A stretch of 64,000 nucleotides of DNA from Vibrio neptunius (GTDB lineage Bacteria; Pseudomonadota; Gammaproteobacteria; Enterobacterales; Vibrionaceae), in assembly GCF_000967495.1 (NCBI RefSeq), contig NZ_JXXU01000018.1, positions 79,633-143,632 of the forward strand. Direction: 5' to 3'. How positions within the stretch are numbered: the first letter of the stretch is position 1; each line of letters begins with the position of its first letter. The notes beneath the pieces were generated by a model. The model had not been told where the DNA came from. It saw only the letters and a program-made list of their open reading frames with translations, and did no database searches. This document shows positions 17,445 through 25,968 of the stretch, one piece after another. The translations under genes and the position numbers were made by a program.

Positions 17445-18857
17445 CACTTTTTCAGTCAAATTCCTGAATCGCAACACCAAGCGGCTTCTTGGCAGCCAAG
17501 CCGGAGAAGCTAACACCGTTTTTGCTTTAGTGAAAGTCTGAAAACCTTCGAAGCCATGATAATGACCAATACCCGACTCCCCTATTCCACCAAAGGGAGC
17601 ATCTTCAGCCGCCACATGTAACAAAGTATCGTTAATGGCGACCCCACCGCTGTGGGTCTGCTCGATAATTTGTCGCTGAAGCGTGCGATCCGTCGACATC
17701 AGATACAATGCCAGTGGTCTAGGTTTGGCATTAATGTAATTGAGTGCTTCATTCAAATGACGATAGCCAATCACGGGAAGCAGCGGCCCGAATATCTCTT
17801 CCTGCATCACCTGCATGTTTTCTGTCACACCCGTTATTAAATGAGGCAGCATTTGACGCCCCTCCAAGGTGACATCCTCTATGCTGTATATGCTCGCACC
17901 TCTGCCTTGTGCATCCTCTAACATGTTGTAAAGGCGGTCGTACTGCCGTTCATTAATAATGTGAGTGACCGTTGGCGCTTTGTTGCCTTCGATGTACAGT
18001 GATTTATAGCGTTTGAGGTACAGATTGATGAATAACAGCTCTTTTCCTTGAGGCAGCAGAACGTAGTCTGGCGCAACACAAATTTGCCCGGCATTGACTG
18101 ACTTGCCAAGTAACACCGCGTCAACGGCGGCGCGAAGATCAATATCATTGTCTATCAGGACAGGCGACTTACCACCTAGCTCCAACGTTACTGGGGTAAG
18201 GTTTTTCGCAGCAGCTTGAGCAACTAGCTTCCCTACTGGCGTCGATCCCGTAAAGATAAGATGATCAAATGGCAGCTGAGAAAAATAGCTGGCGATATCC
18301 GCTTCGCCCTCAATGGGGTAAATGTGTCTGTCCAAGCAAGATAAGATCTGGCTCAGTACCTGGTTGGTGTGATGAGTATGTTCGCTCAGCTTGACCATCA
18401 CTCGGTTTCCCGCTGCAATCGCCGTCACGATAGGCGCAATGCTCAGCACTATTGGAAAATTCCAAGGCACGATCACTCCGACCACGCCAAGTGGTTGATA
18501 CTCGACCGAGATTGACGAAGGAGAGAGCAACAGCCCCGCTTTACGTCGACTTGGTTTCATCCATTTCTTCAGGTGCTTGATCGTGTAATTGATATGAGAA
18601 ACCGCAGGTAAGAGGTCGCAAATCATGCTATCAAAACGGCTACGAGAACCATAATCCTTTTGCAGAGCTTCAACCAACTCTTGTTTATGTTCAAGTAAAG
18701 CTTGTTTGAGGATCTTGAGCCTTTTCATCCGCACGTTGTAGCCAGAAAATGGCTCACTCATATAAAAAGCTCTGACTTCAGCGTAAAGATGAAGTAACTC
18801 TTGCTGAGTCTTGATGTGTTCTTTTTGCCAACGATTAAGATCTACGACGCCTTCCAT
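17421..18857 (-). CDS. Aldehyde dehydrogenase (coniferyl-aldehyde-dehydrogenase-like)
   Basis: This 478-residue NAD(P)-dependent dehydrogenase oxidises an aldehyde to the acid. Motifs are 'VIVPWNFPI' (128-136), 'FTGSTPVGK' (202-210), catalytic Glu226 in 'LELGGKSP' and catalytic Cys260 in 'NAGQIC'. The length and the lack of an extra domain fit the class-3-like CalB group, with a hydrophobic basic C-terminus ('RLVLRFRNLTEKVLSRLFIR') that may touch membranes. It is convergent with the LysR gene (24-bp overlap). No pathway partner lies nearby, so the substrate is unknown. Confidence 0.9.
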   Translation of the reverse strand: MEGVVDLNRWQKEHIKTQQELLHLYAEVRAFYMSEPFSGYNVRMKRLKILKQALLEHKQELVEALQKDYGSRSRFDSMICDLLPAVSHINYTIKHLKKWMKPSRRKAGLLLSPSSISVEYQPLGVVGVIVPWNFPIVLSIAPIVTAIAAGNRVMVKLSEHTHHTNQVLSQILSCLDRHIYPIEGEADIASYFSQLPFDHLIFTGSTPVGKLVAQAAAKNLTPVTLELGGKSPVLIDNDIDLRAAVDAVLLGKSVNAGQICVAPDYVLLPQGKELLFINLYLKRYKSLYIEGNKAPTVTHIINERQYDRLYNMLEDAQGRGASIYSIEDVTLEGRQMLPHLITGVTENMQVMQEEIFGPLLPVIGYRHLNEALNYINAKPRPLALYLMSTDRTLQRQIIEQTHSGGVAINDTLLHVAAEDAPFGGIGESGIGHYHGFEGFQTFTKAKTVLASPAWLPRSRLVLRFRNLTEKVLSRLFIR

Positions 18858-18950
18858 GTGCCATTATCACCTGACTGGTTACTCTTTGCCCATAAGTATA
18901 GTAGCCAGATTCGACACCAATGTCTTGGCTAGCACATCCATAACGCGCAT

Positions 18951-18978
18951 AAGAAAAAGGCGACATTAATGCCGCCTT
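18951..18978 (-). terminator. Terminator after dsbD
   Basis: The stem aaggcg / cgcctt with a 10-base loop is followed on the minus strand by ttttt, immediately after the dsbD stop. It probably ends the redox operon. Confidence 0.75.
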
Positions 18979-18985
18979 GTGTTAA

Positions 18986-20728
18986 TTACTGCAATTGGGT
19001 CATCACAGATTGAAAATGCTCAAGCCCTGTGGCCCCGACAATTCTCTGCTGAGCAATTTCAGCACCTTTGCTATCAAAGAAAAATATCGCCGGTGGACCA
19101 AACACATTGCGCTCTGCCAGCCACGCCATCTGCTCAGGATTACTCGCTGTGACATCAAACTTGATCGTATTCCAGTCAGCAAACTTATTCTGTACAGATT
19201 GATCGCCAAACACTTCTTTCTCAATGACCTTACACGAGACACACCAGTCCGCATAAAGGTCGACTAGTACTGGTTTACCCTGCTGCTTCGCCAATGCTAA
19301 TTGTTGATCCAAGACTTCAACAGAGCTGATTTTCTCAAATGGCAAAACTTCGGCTGGCTTGTCTGAACTAGTCTGTACAACATTAAGTGGCTTAAGAGGA
19401 TCATTTGACCCTGTCAACATGCCGACAAATAAGATCAATCCGTAGAACAGAGACATAAATGCGGCCAGTTTACGGGTCCTCGCCCAACCGGGTTGCGCTG
19501 AATCCAGCGCACCAAAATGAATACCACTTCCAATGGCAAGTACCGCCCACAAGAGCATCATCAACCAACTAGGAATGAAACGGCCTAACAACACAATCGC
19601 AACCGCCAGCAATAACACACCAAACAATTGCTTCACGGCAATCATCCAAGGGCCGCTTTTAGGGAGCAGCTTACCACCACTCATGCCAATCAGAATCAGT
19701 GGTACACCCATACCCAATGCCATCACAAAAAGAGTAACGCCGCCCAAAACCCAATCTTGCGTGGTGGAAACATAGAGTAATGCCCCCGCCAATGGCGCAC
19801 TCACGCAGGGTGACACGACGAGGGCCGACACTGCGCCCATCACGAACACACTTGCTACTTTGCCGCCGCCCAATTTGTCTGAGCTTGCATTCAGTTTCTG
19901 TTGAATGGATGCGGGTAACTGCAGTTCATAAAAGCCAAACATCGCTAAAGCAAGCAAGACAAACACCAGCGAAAATATCGATAGCAACCAAGGCTGCTGC
20001 ATCGCCGCTTGCAGGTTAACGCCTTTGGCCAGCGTCGTGACCAATACCCCTGTTAGCGCATAACTGGAAGCCATTCCCAACACATAGGAAGTCGATAGAG
20101 TTAGACCTTTTCGACCTGTCATTTTGGCGTCGCCACCAATGATGCTCGACAAAATAGGCACCATAGGCAGCACGCAGGGTGTTAGTGACAACCCTAAGCC
20201 AAGTAGGAAAAAGATGAGGAGAGCCTGAGTTTTGGACGCACTCCCTAATAGCTCAGACAAGCCCGCTGTGTCTTCTGCCAAACCCCCCACTTTATCCCAA
20301 ATTGAGGAGTTGCTGTCATTCAGTGTATTGGCGGGCAAGTCGAGTTTGATCGTCTGAGGTAAGTAGCACAGACCTTTTTCTGAACAACCTTGATAACGAA
20401 CGTTGAGTTGACCTTCGCCACCATAAGGCACCAGCACGGTTACTGGCTTATCGAAAACGACGACTTCACCAAAGTACTTATCTTGTTTCTGTTTGCCCGG
20501 TGAAGAAAATTGAGGCTCAGTTAACTCGATGCCGCTATCTGCTGAAAACTTAAATCGACCTTTATAGAGATAATATTCAGGCTGAGTTGCGAAATGGATC
20601 TGCACGCCTTGCTCACTGACCGACCACTGGTAAGGAAATGCTTCTTCCACAGGCAAAAAGTCAGGATCCTGTGCAGACGCAAAGGCAGAGATAAAGAGTA
20701 AAAAAGGCCAGATGAAAATTCTGATCAC
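18986..20728 (-). CDS. dsbD: Thiol:disulfide interchange protein DsbD
   Basis: DsbD carries electrons from cytoplasmic thioredoxin to periplasmic thiol proteins. The 580 residues contain a signal peptide (about 1-19), the periplasmic N-domain with Cys115 and Cys121, an eight-helix core with Cys185 ('TPCVLP') and Cys308 ('SPCVSAP'), and a C-terminal thioredoxin domain with Cys496-Val-Ser-Cys499. All six redox cysteines are present, so electron transfer should work. It overlaps apbE by 4 bp and is the last gene of the TlpA-DUF4266-DUF3570-ApbE-DsbD set, where it may supply reductant to the TlpA-like partner. Confidence 0.93.
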   Translation of the reverse strand: MIRIFIWPFLLFISAFASAQDPDFLPVEEAFPYQWSVSEQGVQIHFATQPEYYLYKGRFKFSADSGIELTEPQFSSPGKQKQDKYFGEVVVFDKPVTVLVPYGGEGQLNVRYQGCSEKGLCYLPQTIKLDLPANTLNDSNSSIWDKVGGLAEDTAGLSELLGSASKTQALLIFFLLGLGLSLTPCVLPMVPILSSIIGGDAKMTGRKGLTLSTSYVLGMASSYALTGVLVTTLAKGVNLQAAMQQPWLLSIFSLVFVLLALAMFGFYELQLPASIQQKLNASSDKLGGGKVASVFVMGAVSALVVSPCVSAPLAGALLYVSTTQDWVLGGVTLFVMALGMGVPLILIGMSGGKLLPKSGPWMIAVKQLFGVLLLAVAIVLLGRFIPSWLMMLLWAVLAIGSGIHFGALDSAQPGWARTRKLAAFMSLFYGLILFVGMLTGSNDPLKPLNVVQTSSDKPAEVLPFEKISSVEVLDQQLALAKQQGKPVLVDLYADWCVSCKVIEKEVFGDQSVQNKFADWNTIKFDVTASNPEQMAWLAERNVFGPPAIFFFDSKGAEIAQQRIVGATGLEHFQSVMTQLQ

Positions 20729-21606
20729 GCTACAAACTCCGTGTCTTGATGAATAGCTAATTGATCGTCGATAAACACGACGCCAACTTGCTCTGGGACG
20801 GGTAAAGTCGGTTCTAGAGTCAATGCGGTACTGAGTGCCCCTGCTTCCAGCGTCGTTGGCGCTAAGACGCTGACCGAAAGCACTTGGGGATGTGTGCCAC
20901 GTTGCGACAATATATGTGAACTTTCCTCATCACCAAATTGGAAGCTTCGCTCGTAATGAGCTGACGTCGTCAATGCGGCATTCGCCAATGGCACTGAGAA
21001 AAATGGCTCGTGCTTATTCTTCGGATTAAGTACCGCCACATTAAAAGGGGATCCATCTGGTTTCGCACCGAGAGCTCGAATGTCTCCCCCAAAATTCACC
21101 AGCGCTGAGGAAACACCAAATTTCTCTGCGAGCATCACCGCCTGATCGACCGCAAACTCTTTAATCACACCGCCCAAATCAAATTGAGTCTCGGCATGAG
21201 GGATAGAGAGTGTTTTGTCAGATAGCGACCAAGCATCAACGCCCATAAACGGCTTAGCACTTTCATAAGCCGTGGTTCTGTCCCATTGAGGCGTGCTTTC
21301 CATCATTGACTTTAGCGTACCTACTGTTGGGTCAAAAACACCTTTCGTGCCCTCAACCAAACGCTTCAAAACTTCAAATACAGCGTAGCTTTCATCATCC
21401 AAAACCACAGATGATGACTGACGTCGGTTCACTTGCCGATTAAGCCACGAGTGGCCATCATAAAAGTTAAACTTCTTCTCTAATCTCAGAGTGTTAGACT
21501 CAATCAAAGCCGCCACATCAGCGGCTTTCTCTGAGTGATACAGCAGAACTTCACAAGGAACCGTCATCGCCTTAAATCGGTGAACAAAAGGCAAATTAAA
21601 ACTCAT
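20725..21606 (-). CDS. ApbE-family FAD:protein FMN transferase, divergent
   Basis: ApbE proteins attach FMN from FAD to a Ser/Thr of extracytoplasmic redox proteins. The 293 residues show the family blocks 'FDPTVGTL' (91-98), 'FDLGGVIKEFAVDQ' (142-155) and 'NFGGDIRALG' (171-180). There are two oddities. There is no signal peptide or lipobox, so the protein may act in the cytoplasm. The Asp that usually precedes LSTA and holds Mg2+ appears to be Gly256 in 'EAGALSTAL', although Thr260 remains. It overlaps the DUF3570 gene by 11 bp and dsbD by 4 bp, so all are made together. Activity is likely but less certain than in canonical ApbE. Confidence 0.82.
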   Translation of the reverse strand: MSFNLPFVHRFKAMTVPCEVLLYHSEKAADVAALIESNTLRLEKKFNFYDGHSWLNRQVNRRQSSSVVLDDESYAVFEVLKRLVEGTKGVFDPTVGTLKSMMESTPQWDRTTAYESAKPFMGVDAWSLSDKTLSIPHAETQFDLGGVIKEFAVDQAVMLAEKFGVSSALVNFGGDIRALGAKPDGSPFNVAVLNPKNKHEPFFSVPLANAALTTSAHYERSFQFGDEESSHILSQRGTHPQVLSVSVLAPTTLEAGALSTALTLEPTLPVPEQVGVVFIDDQLAIHQDTEFVA

Positions 21607-22819
21607 AGGTTGCCCCTACTGCCCACCACTGCGCTTCAAAGCCATTGGATTGCTCGTAGTAAGCACCAAGCAGATTGAAACGCAACTTCTTGTGCACTTT
21701 AACGCTTGCACCTAATTCATAGGCATTGGCCGTAAAATCACCAAGACGTAAATCAGAGGTTGCATAACCTGACGATGCAAACGTAGGATCGTTGCCATTC
21801 GGATCACGGTAGAAGTCAGCTGCACTTTGGGTATACCAAAAATAACCCGGCGCTAAAGTTAACCAGTTATTGACTGTCCAAGAAAGTTTACCTCCAAGCT
21901 GATGAGAGGCCACTCCCCAGTCATCCTGAAACCATTTGTAGCGAGGACGAACTACTAGAGTTTCCGACATGGACCAGAACGCCTGAATATTCACGCCACC
22001 TGACAAACGAGTATCCGGGCGTGAATCCTGACCAAGAAAGACTTCGTCAGTACCAATCGAACCATCGCCATCAATATCCACCTCACGCAATACCGTCAGA
22101 TAGTGATTGCTCAGATAGCCAGAGCGATAACCTGCATAGCCGGTGAAGACCATGTAATAATTTGGCGTGAAGGTTTGTGAGAGGCCTGCCTCAACATTCC
22201 CCGTAAAGATGTCTTCCCAAGATTGCGGATTGGTCGAGGTTTGATACTTGCCAAACGTCATCGTTTCGTCAAACAGGGTGGAGAAACCTAGGCTGTATGA
22301 GCGGTTCTTCTGTGAATCAGCGTAAATCAGCCCCTTACCATTTAAACCAATACTGCGATAATCCTCTTCTTTGGAAAAGTTGGCGCCGAAGGTCCACTCG
22401 TTTCGTAGCTCATCTCGATAGGTGGCACTGCCATTGATTGATTTACGAGTATCTTCCAACTCATATTTCTGAATTTTGTAACCACTGCTGTGGGGATCGT
22501 AGCCAGCACGAATGACCTGATCCGTCATATTTTGCGCTTGCTGAGTTTTTGTCGCCCGATTGACCGCATCCGCAGTGCTGCCAACGGGGGTGGTTGGCCC
22601 CCAGGACGGTGACGCGCCCGACACAGTGTCGTAACCTAATTCAAGATTTATAGTCCAATCAAGACCAAAACTCTTTTCTATGGAAACCACGCTATCGCCA
22701 GCTTCCACTTTGTCGTCGTACTCTTCGTAATTTAGATAATGAACAGAGATATGATCTTCTGCCAGCGCACTATTCGCCACTGCCGCTGCACTGAGCAACG
22801 TTAAAGGTAGTTTTTTCAT
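21596..22819 (-). CDS. DUF3570 outer-membrane beta-barrel protein
   Basis: The 407-residue protein has a 20-residue signal peptide and alternating amphipathic strands, and ends in an aromatic residue (ATYEF), as outer-membrane barrels do. Early in the mature part is D64-x-x-S-G-A-S70 (DTVSGAS), which matches the D-x-x-S-G-A-[ST] site where ApbE enzymes place FMN. DUF3570 genes are commonly found with DUF4266, TlpA-like and ApbE genes, as here. The barrel may therefore carry flavin or host a flavoprotein for electron transfer at the cell surface. That function is inferred. A calcium-like loop 'DIDGDGSIGTDE' is also present. Confidence 0.8.
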   Translation of the reverse strand: MKKLPLTLLSAAAVANSALAEDHISVHYLNYEEYDDKVEAGDSVVSIEKSFGLDWTINLELGYDTVSGASPSWGPTTPVGSTADAVNRATKTQQAQNMTDQVIRAGYDPHSSGYKIQKYELEDTRKSINGSATYRDELRNEWTFGANFSKEEDYRSIGLNGKGLIYADSQKNRSYSLGFSTLFDETMTFGKYQTSTNPQSWEDIFTGNVEAGLSQTFTPNYYMVFTGYAGYRSGYLSNHYLTVLREVDIDGDGSIGTDEVFLGQDSRPDTRLSGGVNIQAFWSMSETLVVRPRYKWFQDDWGVASHQLGGKLSWTVNNWLTLAPGYFWYTQSAADFYRDPNGNDPTFASSGYATSDLRLGDFTANAYELGASVKVHKKLRFNLLGAYYEQSNGFEAQWWAVGATYEF

Positions 22820-22838
22820 TGTAATTAATTTTTAATAT

Positions 22839-23303
22839 TTAGTTGCAACCACAGCCGCCGCCACCGACGCCACTGCCACCCACTGAACCTTGCTTGTATG
22901 AGAAGACTTTCTCTGAAAATAAGTCGAACTCAGGCACCGGCCCTCCGGGTTTCATCTCTTTCTTAGCTAAGGTGCCTTTTTCCCACGGTTTAACTGGCTC
23001 AATGCCTAGAGCCTCATCGACAAAAGCGAGGGCCGACTTTTCATTTACGACGGCTTTCGGTTTCTCCAACGTTAAATCCTTAACTTGGGGTTTGACTAAT
23101 TCAACGTTGCGACGAGCACCAATTTCTGAACTGCCACTGGTGTAAACCTGTCCAGAAATCACCTCTTCTTCAATGCTGGAACCACTGACCGAGGTTTCCG
23201 GAGCTTGAGAAGGCTTTTTCCCTAGCTGACTTAAATCCACTTTTGGGGCTGCAACGCTCAACGCAGGAAAGCAGAGGGCAACGATGAGAACAACTGGCTT
23301 CAT
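22839..23303 (-). CDS. DUF4266-type periplasmic protein with Gly-rich CGC tail
   Basis: The 154 residues start with a signal peptide ending near 'SVAA'. The C-terminal 45 residues resemble DUF4266: 'PVKPWEKGTLAKKEM', then a glycine run ending GGGGCGCN. The family is usually about 70 residues long; here an extra region of about 80 polar residues precedes the domain. The terminal Cys-x-Cys may bind metal or undergo disulfide exchange with the neighbouring TlpA or DsbD. It lies 19 bp before the DUF3570 gene and overlaps the TlpA gene by 4 bp. Confidence 0.75.
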   Translation of the reverse strand: MKPVVLIVALCFPALSVAAPKVDLSQLGKKPSQAPETSVSGSSIEEEVISGQVYTSGSSEIGARRNVELVKPQVKDLTLEKPKAVVNEKSALAFVDEALGIEPVKPWEKGTLAKKEMKPGGPVPEFDLFSEKVFSYKQGSVGGSGVGGGGCGCN

Positions 23304-23764
23304 AGTTGAACTCCCATATCTGCCAGATCCGCCAGAATAACCGTCCGAATATCATTGATGGCACCAAACCGAACTTTCAGCACTTGCCCCTGATAGATGT
23401 AGTAGAGCGCCGGCATACCGATCGGCTTAAACTCGGCGATCAACTGTTGCTTGGGATCGTTAATGACAGGGAAGGTCAAACCCAGCGATTTTTGAAACTC
23501 AAGGCCCACTTCGACCTCTTCATCAACATCTACGCCGACAACCGTCACGCCTGTCCCTTCTAGCTCACTGTAGAGCTGATTAACCAAAGGCAACTCATGG
23601 CGACATGAAACACACCACTCTGCAAAGAAATCCACTATCGTTAGCTGGCTTTGATCCAGCTTAAGTCCTGTTGATGCTGAATCTGTGATGGTGTCCCCTT
23701 CTTTAAACGCAGATGCAGAGAAAGAAGTGCATAAAGCGAATAACACAACCAATTGTTTAATCAT
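23300..23764 (-). CDS. TlpA-like periplasmic thioredoxin
   Basis: The 154-residue protein has a signal peptide of about 18 residues and a thioredoxin fold with the active site 'FFAEWCVSCRHELP' (Cys-Val-Ser-Cys near residues 50-53) and the cis-Pro segment 'IGMPALYYI'. Such proteins reduce partner disulfides in the periplasm with electrons from DsbD, which is encoded at the end of this set. A gggaga ribosome-binding site precedes the ATG. It begins only 24 bp after the last Tad gene with no terminator between, so the two blocks may be one transcript. Confidence 0.88.
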   Translation of the reverse strand: MIKQLVVLFALCTSFSASAFKEGDTITDSASTGLKLDQSQLTIVDFFAEWCVSCRHELPLVNQLYSELEGTGVTVVGVDVDEEVEVGLEFQKSLGLTFPVINDPKQQLIAEFKPIGMPALYYIYQGQVLKVRFGAINDIRTVILADLADMGVQL

Positions 23765-23788
23765 TATTTTCTCCCTAATTTTGTGGTT

Positions 23789-24982
23789 TTATTTCTGTCC
23801 GAAGTTAAGCGTGGTGTCATACTGAACTTCCAATATCTTTGAAAAGTACTCATCGAGTTTCTCGGTGTTGGTTGCAGAGAAAACCTGCCCCTTGATACCT
23901 TCTGTGTTTGCGGCGTTGATGCAGCTCTGAAACTGAGCTAAGCGGCTTTCTTGTACATTGAAACCAATAAAATTGAGCTCAATAGCAAATTCATTGGCTA
24001 AACGGTCACAAAGGCCAGCTTCAATCAGGTCATCCAGTACATAGCCACTGTCGACTCCGTCGGTCATCAGAATCAGCTTTTGCTTAGGTGTGAGCGAATA
24101 AGGGTTGTATCCCCATTCTTGGCGCCATCTTGGAATCAGCTGACGAGCCCCCCAAATGACGCCTTGATACGAGCGTGTACCACCTGTCGTAGTCAGAGCA
24201 TTGATGGCTGTTTTTACTTCGTTCATATCATCGGTAAGCGAGACCAGCGTGGCTGAAGCACTGCAATCCGCGAGAAACTCACCCGGCTTACGATGACTCA
24301 CCGCTTTCTCGGAATGGATCCTATCTAGGTTTTGAACCGTTTCATTCACCAATACTGAGCCACCCGCTTGTTTGGTTAGCCCATCGATACAGAACACGCC
24401 TTTCTCTTCCAGCCAAGCGGTGTTGCGAGCGGAGACACCATCAGAAAAAGGCACAATAGAAATACTGATTGCTCGCCTTCCATCGATTTGCACATTGTCT
24501 CGCTCAATACGCTCAATTGCTCGGATGAGAATACGCTTCAACGTTTCGATTGAGCCCGTCATGGAACTGGAAATATCCAACACTAGGGTCATTTCGGTGG
24601 GAGTCACACTGGATGACTGATTAACATTCGCCTGCGCAACGGAATTTGACTGCGCAGAATACGAAGCCTGAGCAAACTTCAATGATGAGAAAAGCCCCGT
24701 TAACGAATACCCCATATTGATCTCACAATCAGAAGTACTGAATATTTCGCTTTTCACCAGTTTTATATTGGGCTGGTAATAGTCTAAATACGCCTGATTA
24801 ACGCCCGGATCTGAGTAATCAGAAAAGGCGCACGCCAAAGAGGCCGCGTCCACGGCTTGCATTGCACGACTGCTTAGCTGGACCTGAAAACCAATCATGA
24901 TGGTCGCGGCAGACAACACCACCAAAGGAATCAGCAGGGCGAGAAAGGCTAAGGAGACGGAACCTGTTTGTGGCTTAAGCAC
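23789..24982 (-). CDS. tadG: TadG-like pilus assembly protein with VWA domain
   Basis: The GTG at 24982 has a gggagg ribosome-binding site and overlaps the preceding gene by 8 bp; it gives 397 residues. An N-terminal hydrophobic segment (about residues 10-32, 'GSVSLAFLALLIPLVVLSAA') anchors the protein. The von Willebrand A domain from about 130 shows the metal site 'DISSSMTGS' and later 'TDGVDSG'. TadG proteins are accessory minor-pilin-like anchors of Tad systems. It is the last recognisable tad gene. Confidence 0.85.
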   Translation of the reverse strand: MLKPQTGSVSLAFLALLIPLVVLSAATIMIGFQVQLSSRAMQAVDAASLACAFSDYSDPGVNQAYLDYYQPNIKLVKSEIFSTSDCEINMGYSLTGLFSSLKFAQASYSAQSNSVAQANVNQSSSVTPTEMTLVLDISSSMTGSIETLKRILIRAIERIERDNVQIDGRRAISISIVPFSDGVSARNTAWLEEKGVFCIDGLTKQAGGSVLVNETVQNLDRIHSEKAVSHRKPGEFLADCSASATLVSLTDDMNEVKTAINALTTTGGTRSYQGVIWGARQLIPRWRQEWGYNPYSLTPKQKLILMTDGVDSGYVLDDLIEAGLCDRLANEFAIELNFIGFNVQESRLAQFQSCINAANTEGIKGQVFSATNTEKLDEYFSKILEVQYDTTLNFGQK

Positions 24983-25541
24983 TGTAGCGCCTCCCAATAA
25001 TGACAGCTTGACTGCGCATCGACTTTGGAAGCGGTAACGGCAGCCAGTGGAAAATGGCACTATCCGACTCCAACGGCTTAGAGACACACAGTGTGACTTG
25101 ATACAAGTTCGCCGTTTTGCCATGTAACGAGGCGACCGAGCTTCGGCTAACCGGAGCGAATAAAGACAGAGAATCTATCGTTTGTTCCACTTCGCAATCA
25201 CTGCCTACTTTTTGGGTGATAAGCTCTGTTCGCCCAGCCGTCACGGTTCGAATTTCAAGCACAAGCCCGATACGTTCTGCTTCAAAGCCTGAGGGTAAAG
25301 CGCGTTGTGCGACACTCAACAACTGATTAGCACTCGCATCGTCATAGGATTTGGCGCTACCTTGCGGCACTAAGGCTCTTGCAGCAGCGCTCGCCATCGA
25401 ATATGTGGTGTTGTCAATACGACTCTGGAGGTAGAGCAGTTTGTACACCGCAAACAACCCCAAAACGATGGTCAATATACCAAGCACAACAAACGGAAAT
25501 TCAATCACGGCTGCGCCATTCTGCTTTGAAACACTACGCAT
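24975..25541 (-). CDS. tadF: TadE/TadF-like pseudopilin
   Basis: The 188-residue protein has a short basic leader, then 'NGAAVIEFPFVVLGILTIVLGLF', the prepilin-like hydrophobic helix with a conserved Glu that marks TadE/TadF pseudopilins. The rest is extracytoplasmic, with two cysteines around 'GSDCEVEQ' and 'VTLCVSK'. It overlaps its neighbours by 8 bp on both sides. Whether it is best called TadE or TadF depends on alignment; its position after a TadE-like gene suggests TadF. Confidence 0.78.
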   Translation of the reverse strand: MRSVSKQNGAAVIEFPFVVLGILTIVLGLFAVYKLLYLQSRIDNTTYSMASAAARALVPQGSAKSYDDASANQLLSVAQRALPSGFEAERIGLVLEIRTVTAGRTELITQKVGSDCEVEQTIDSLSLFAPVSRSSVASLHGKTANLYQVTLCVSKPLESDSAIFHWLPLPLPKSMRSQAVIIGRRYSA

Positions 25542-25968
25542 CGTGACTCACCAATACGGTTCGACTTAAAGACGCCACCGAAGGAAACGTTTCAGACAGG
25601 GCTGGCACCAATAAAAAGGTAAATCGGTAATGGATTTGATACTCAGTCATCACTGCACTTAAAGGCGTGACCTTTCTCCCCACAGCTAAAGACTGGACGC
25701 TATCGCTATAACGCGGCGGATCAATGTCAATCTTCTCCAGATCGAGCAATGGAAACGACGCGATGCGATCGCGGATTTGATTATCTAACATCGTCGAAGG
25801 TGGCAGCGTTCTGGTCTCCCTCACCGCAGCATTGACGGCAGATTCAAAGATCATGGTGACCCACATCAAACGAACGAATTCAAATGTCGCCAACAGCACA
25901 ATCATCAGTGGAACAATGACCATGGCAAACTCTATCGTCTGGCTCCCAGAATGACGTTTCATCGCCAT
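25534..25968 (-). CDS. tadE: TadE-like pseudopilin
   Basis: The 144-residue product begins MAMKRHSGSQTIEFAMVIVP, a short basic leader followed by a Glu-containing hydrophobic helix (about residues 11-34), the TadE family signature. TadE is processed by a prepilin peptidase and is needed for Flp pilus assembly. It overlaps the TPR gene by 10 bp and the next pseudopilin gene by 8 bp. Confidence 0.82.
   Translation of the reverse strand: MAMKRHSGSQTIEFAMVIVPLMIVLLATFEFVRLMWVTMIFESAVNAAVRETRTLPPSTMLDNQIRDRIASFPLLDLEKIDIDPPRYSDSVQSLAVGRKVTPLSAVMTEYQIHYRFTFLLVPALSETFPSVASLSRTVLVSHDA

Noticed and set aside
1..21606. Functional link between the ECF riboflavin importer and the ApbE flavin genes
   Set aside because: The two loci are 20 kb apart on opposite strands with unrelated genes between; shared flavin chemistry alone is not evidence.
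24983..25123. N-terminal extension of the VWA (TadG) protein by 47 residues
   Set aside because: It overlaps the upstream pseudopilin gene fully and contains no signal; the GTG at 24982 has a gggagg site and places the membrane anchor at the N-terminus.
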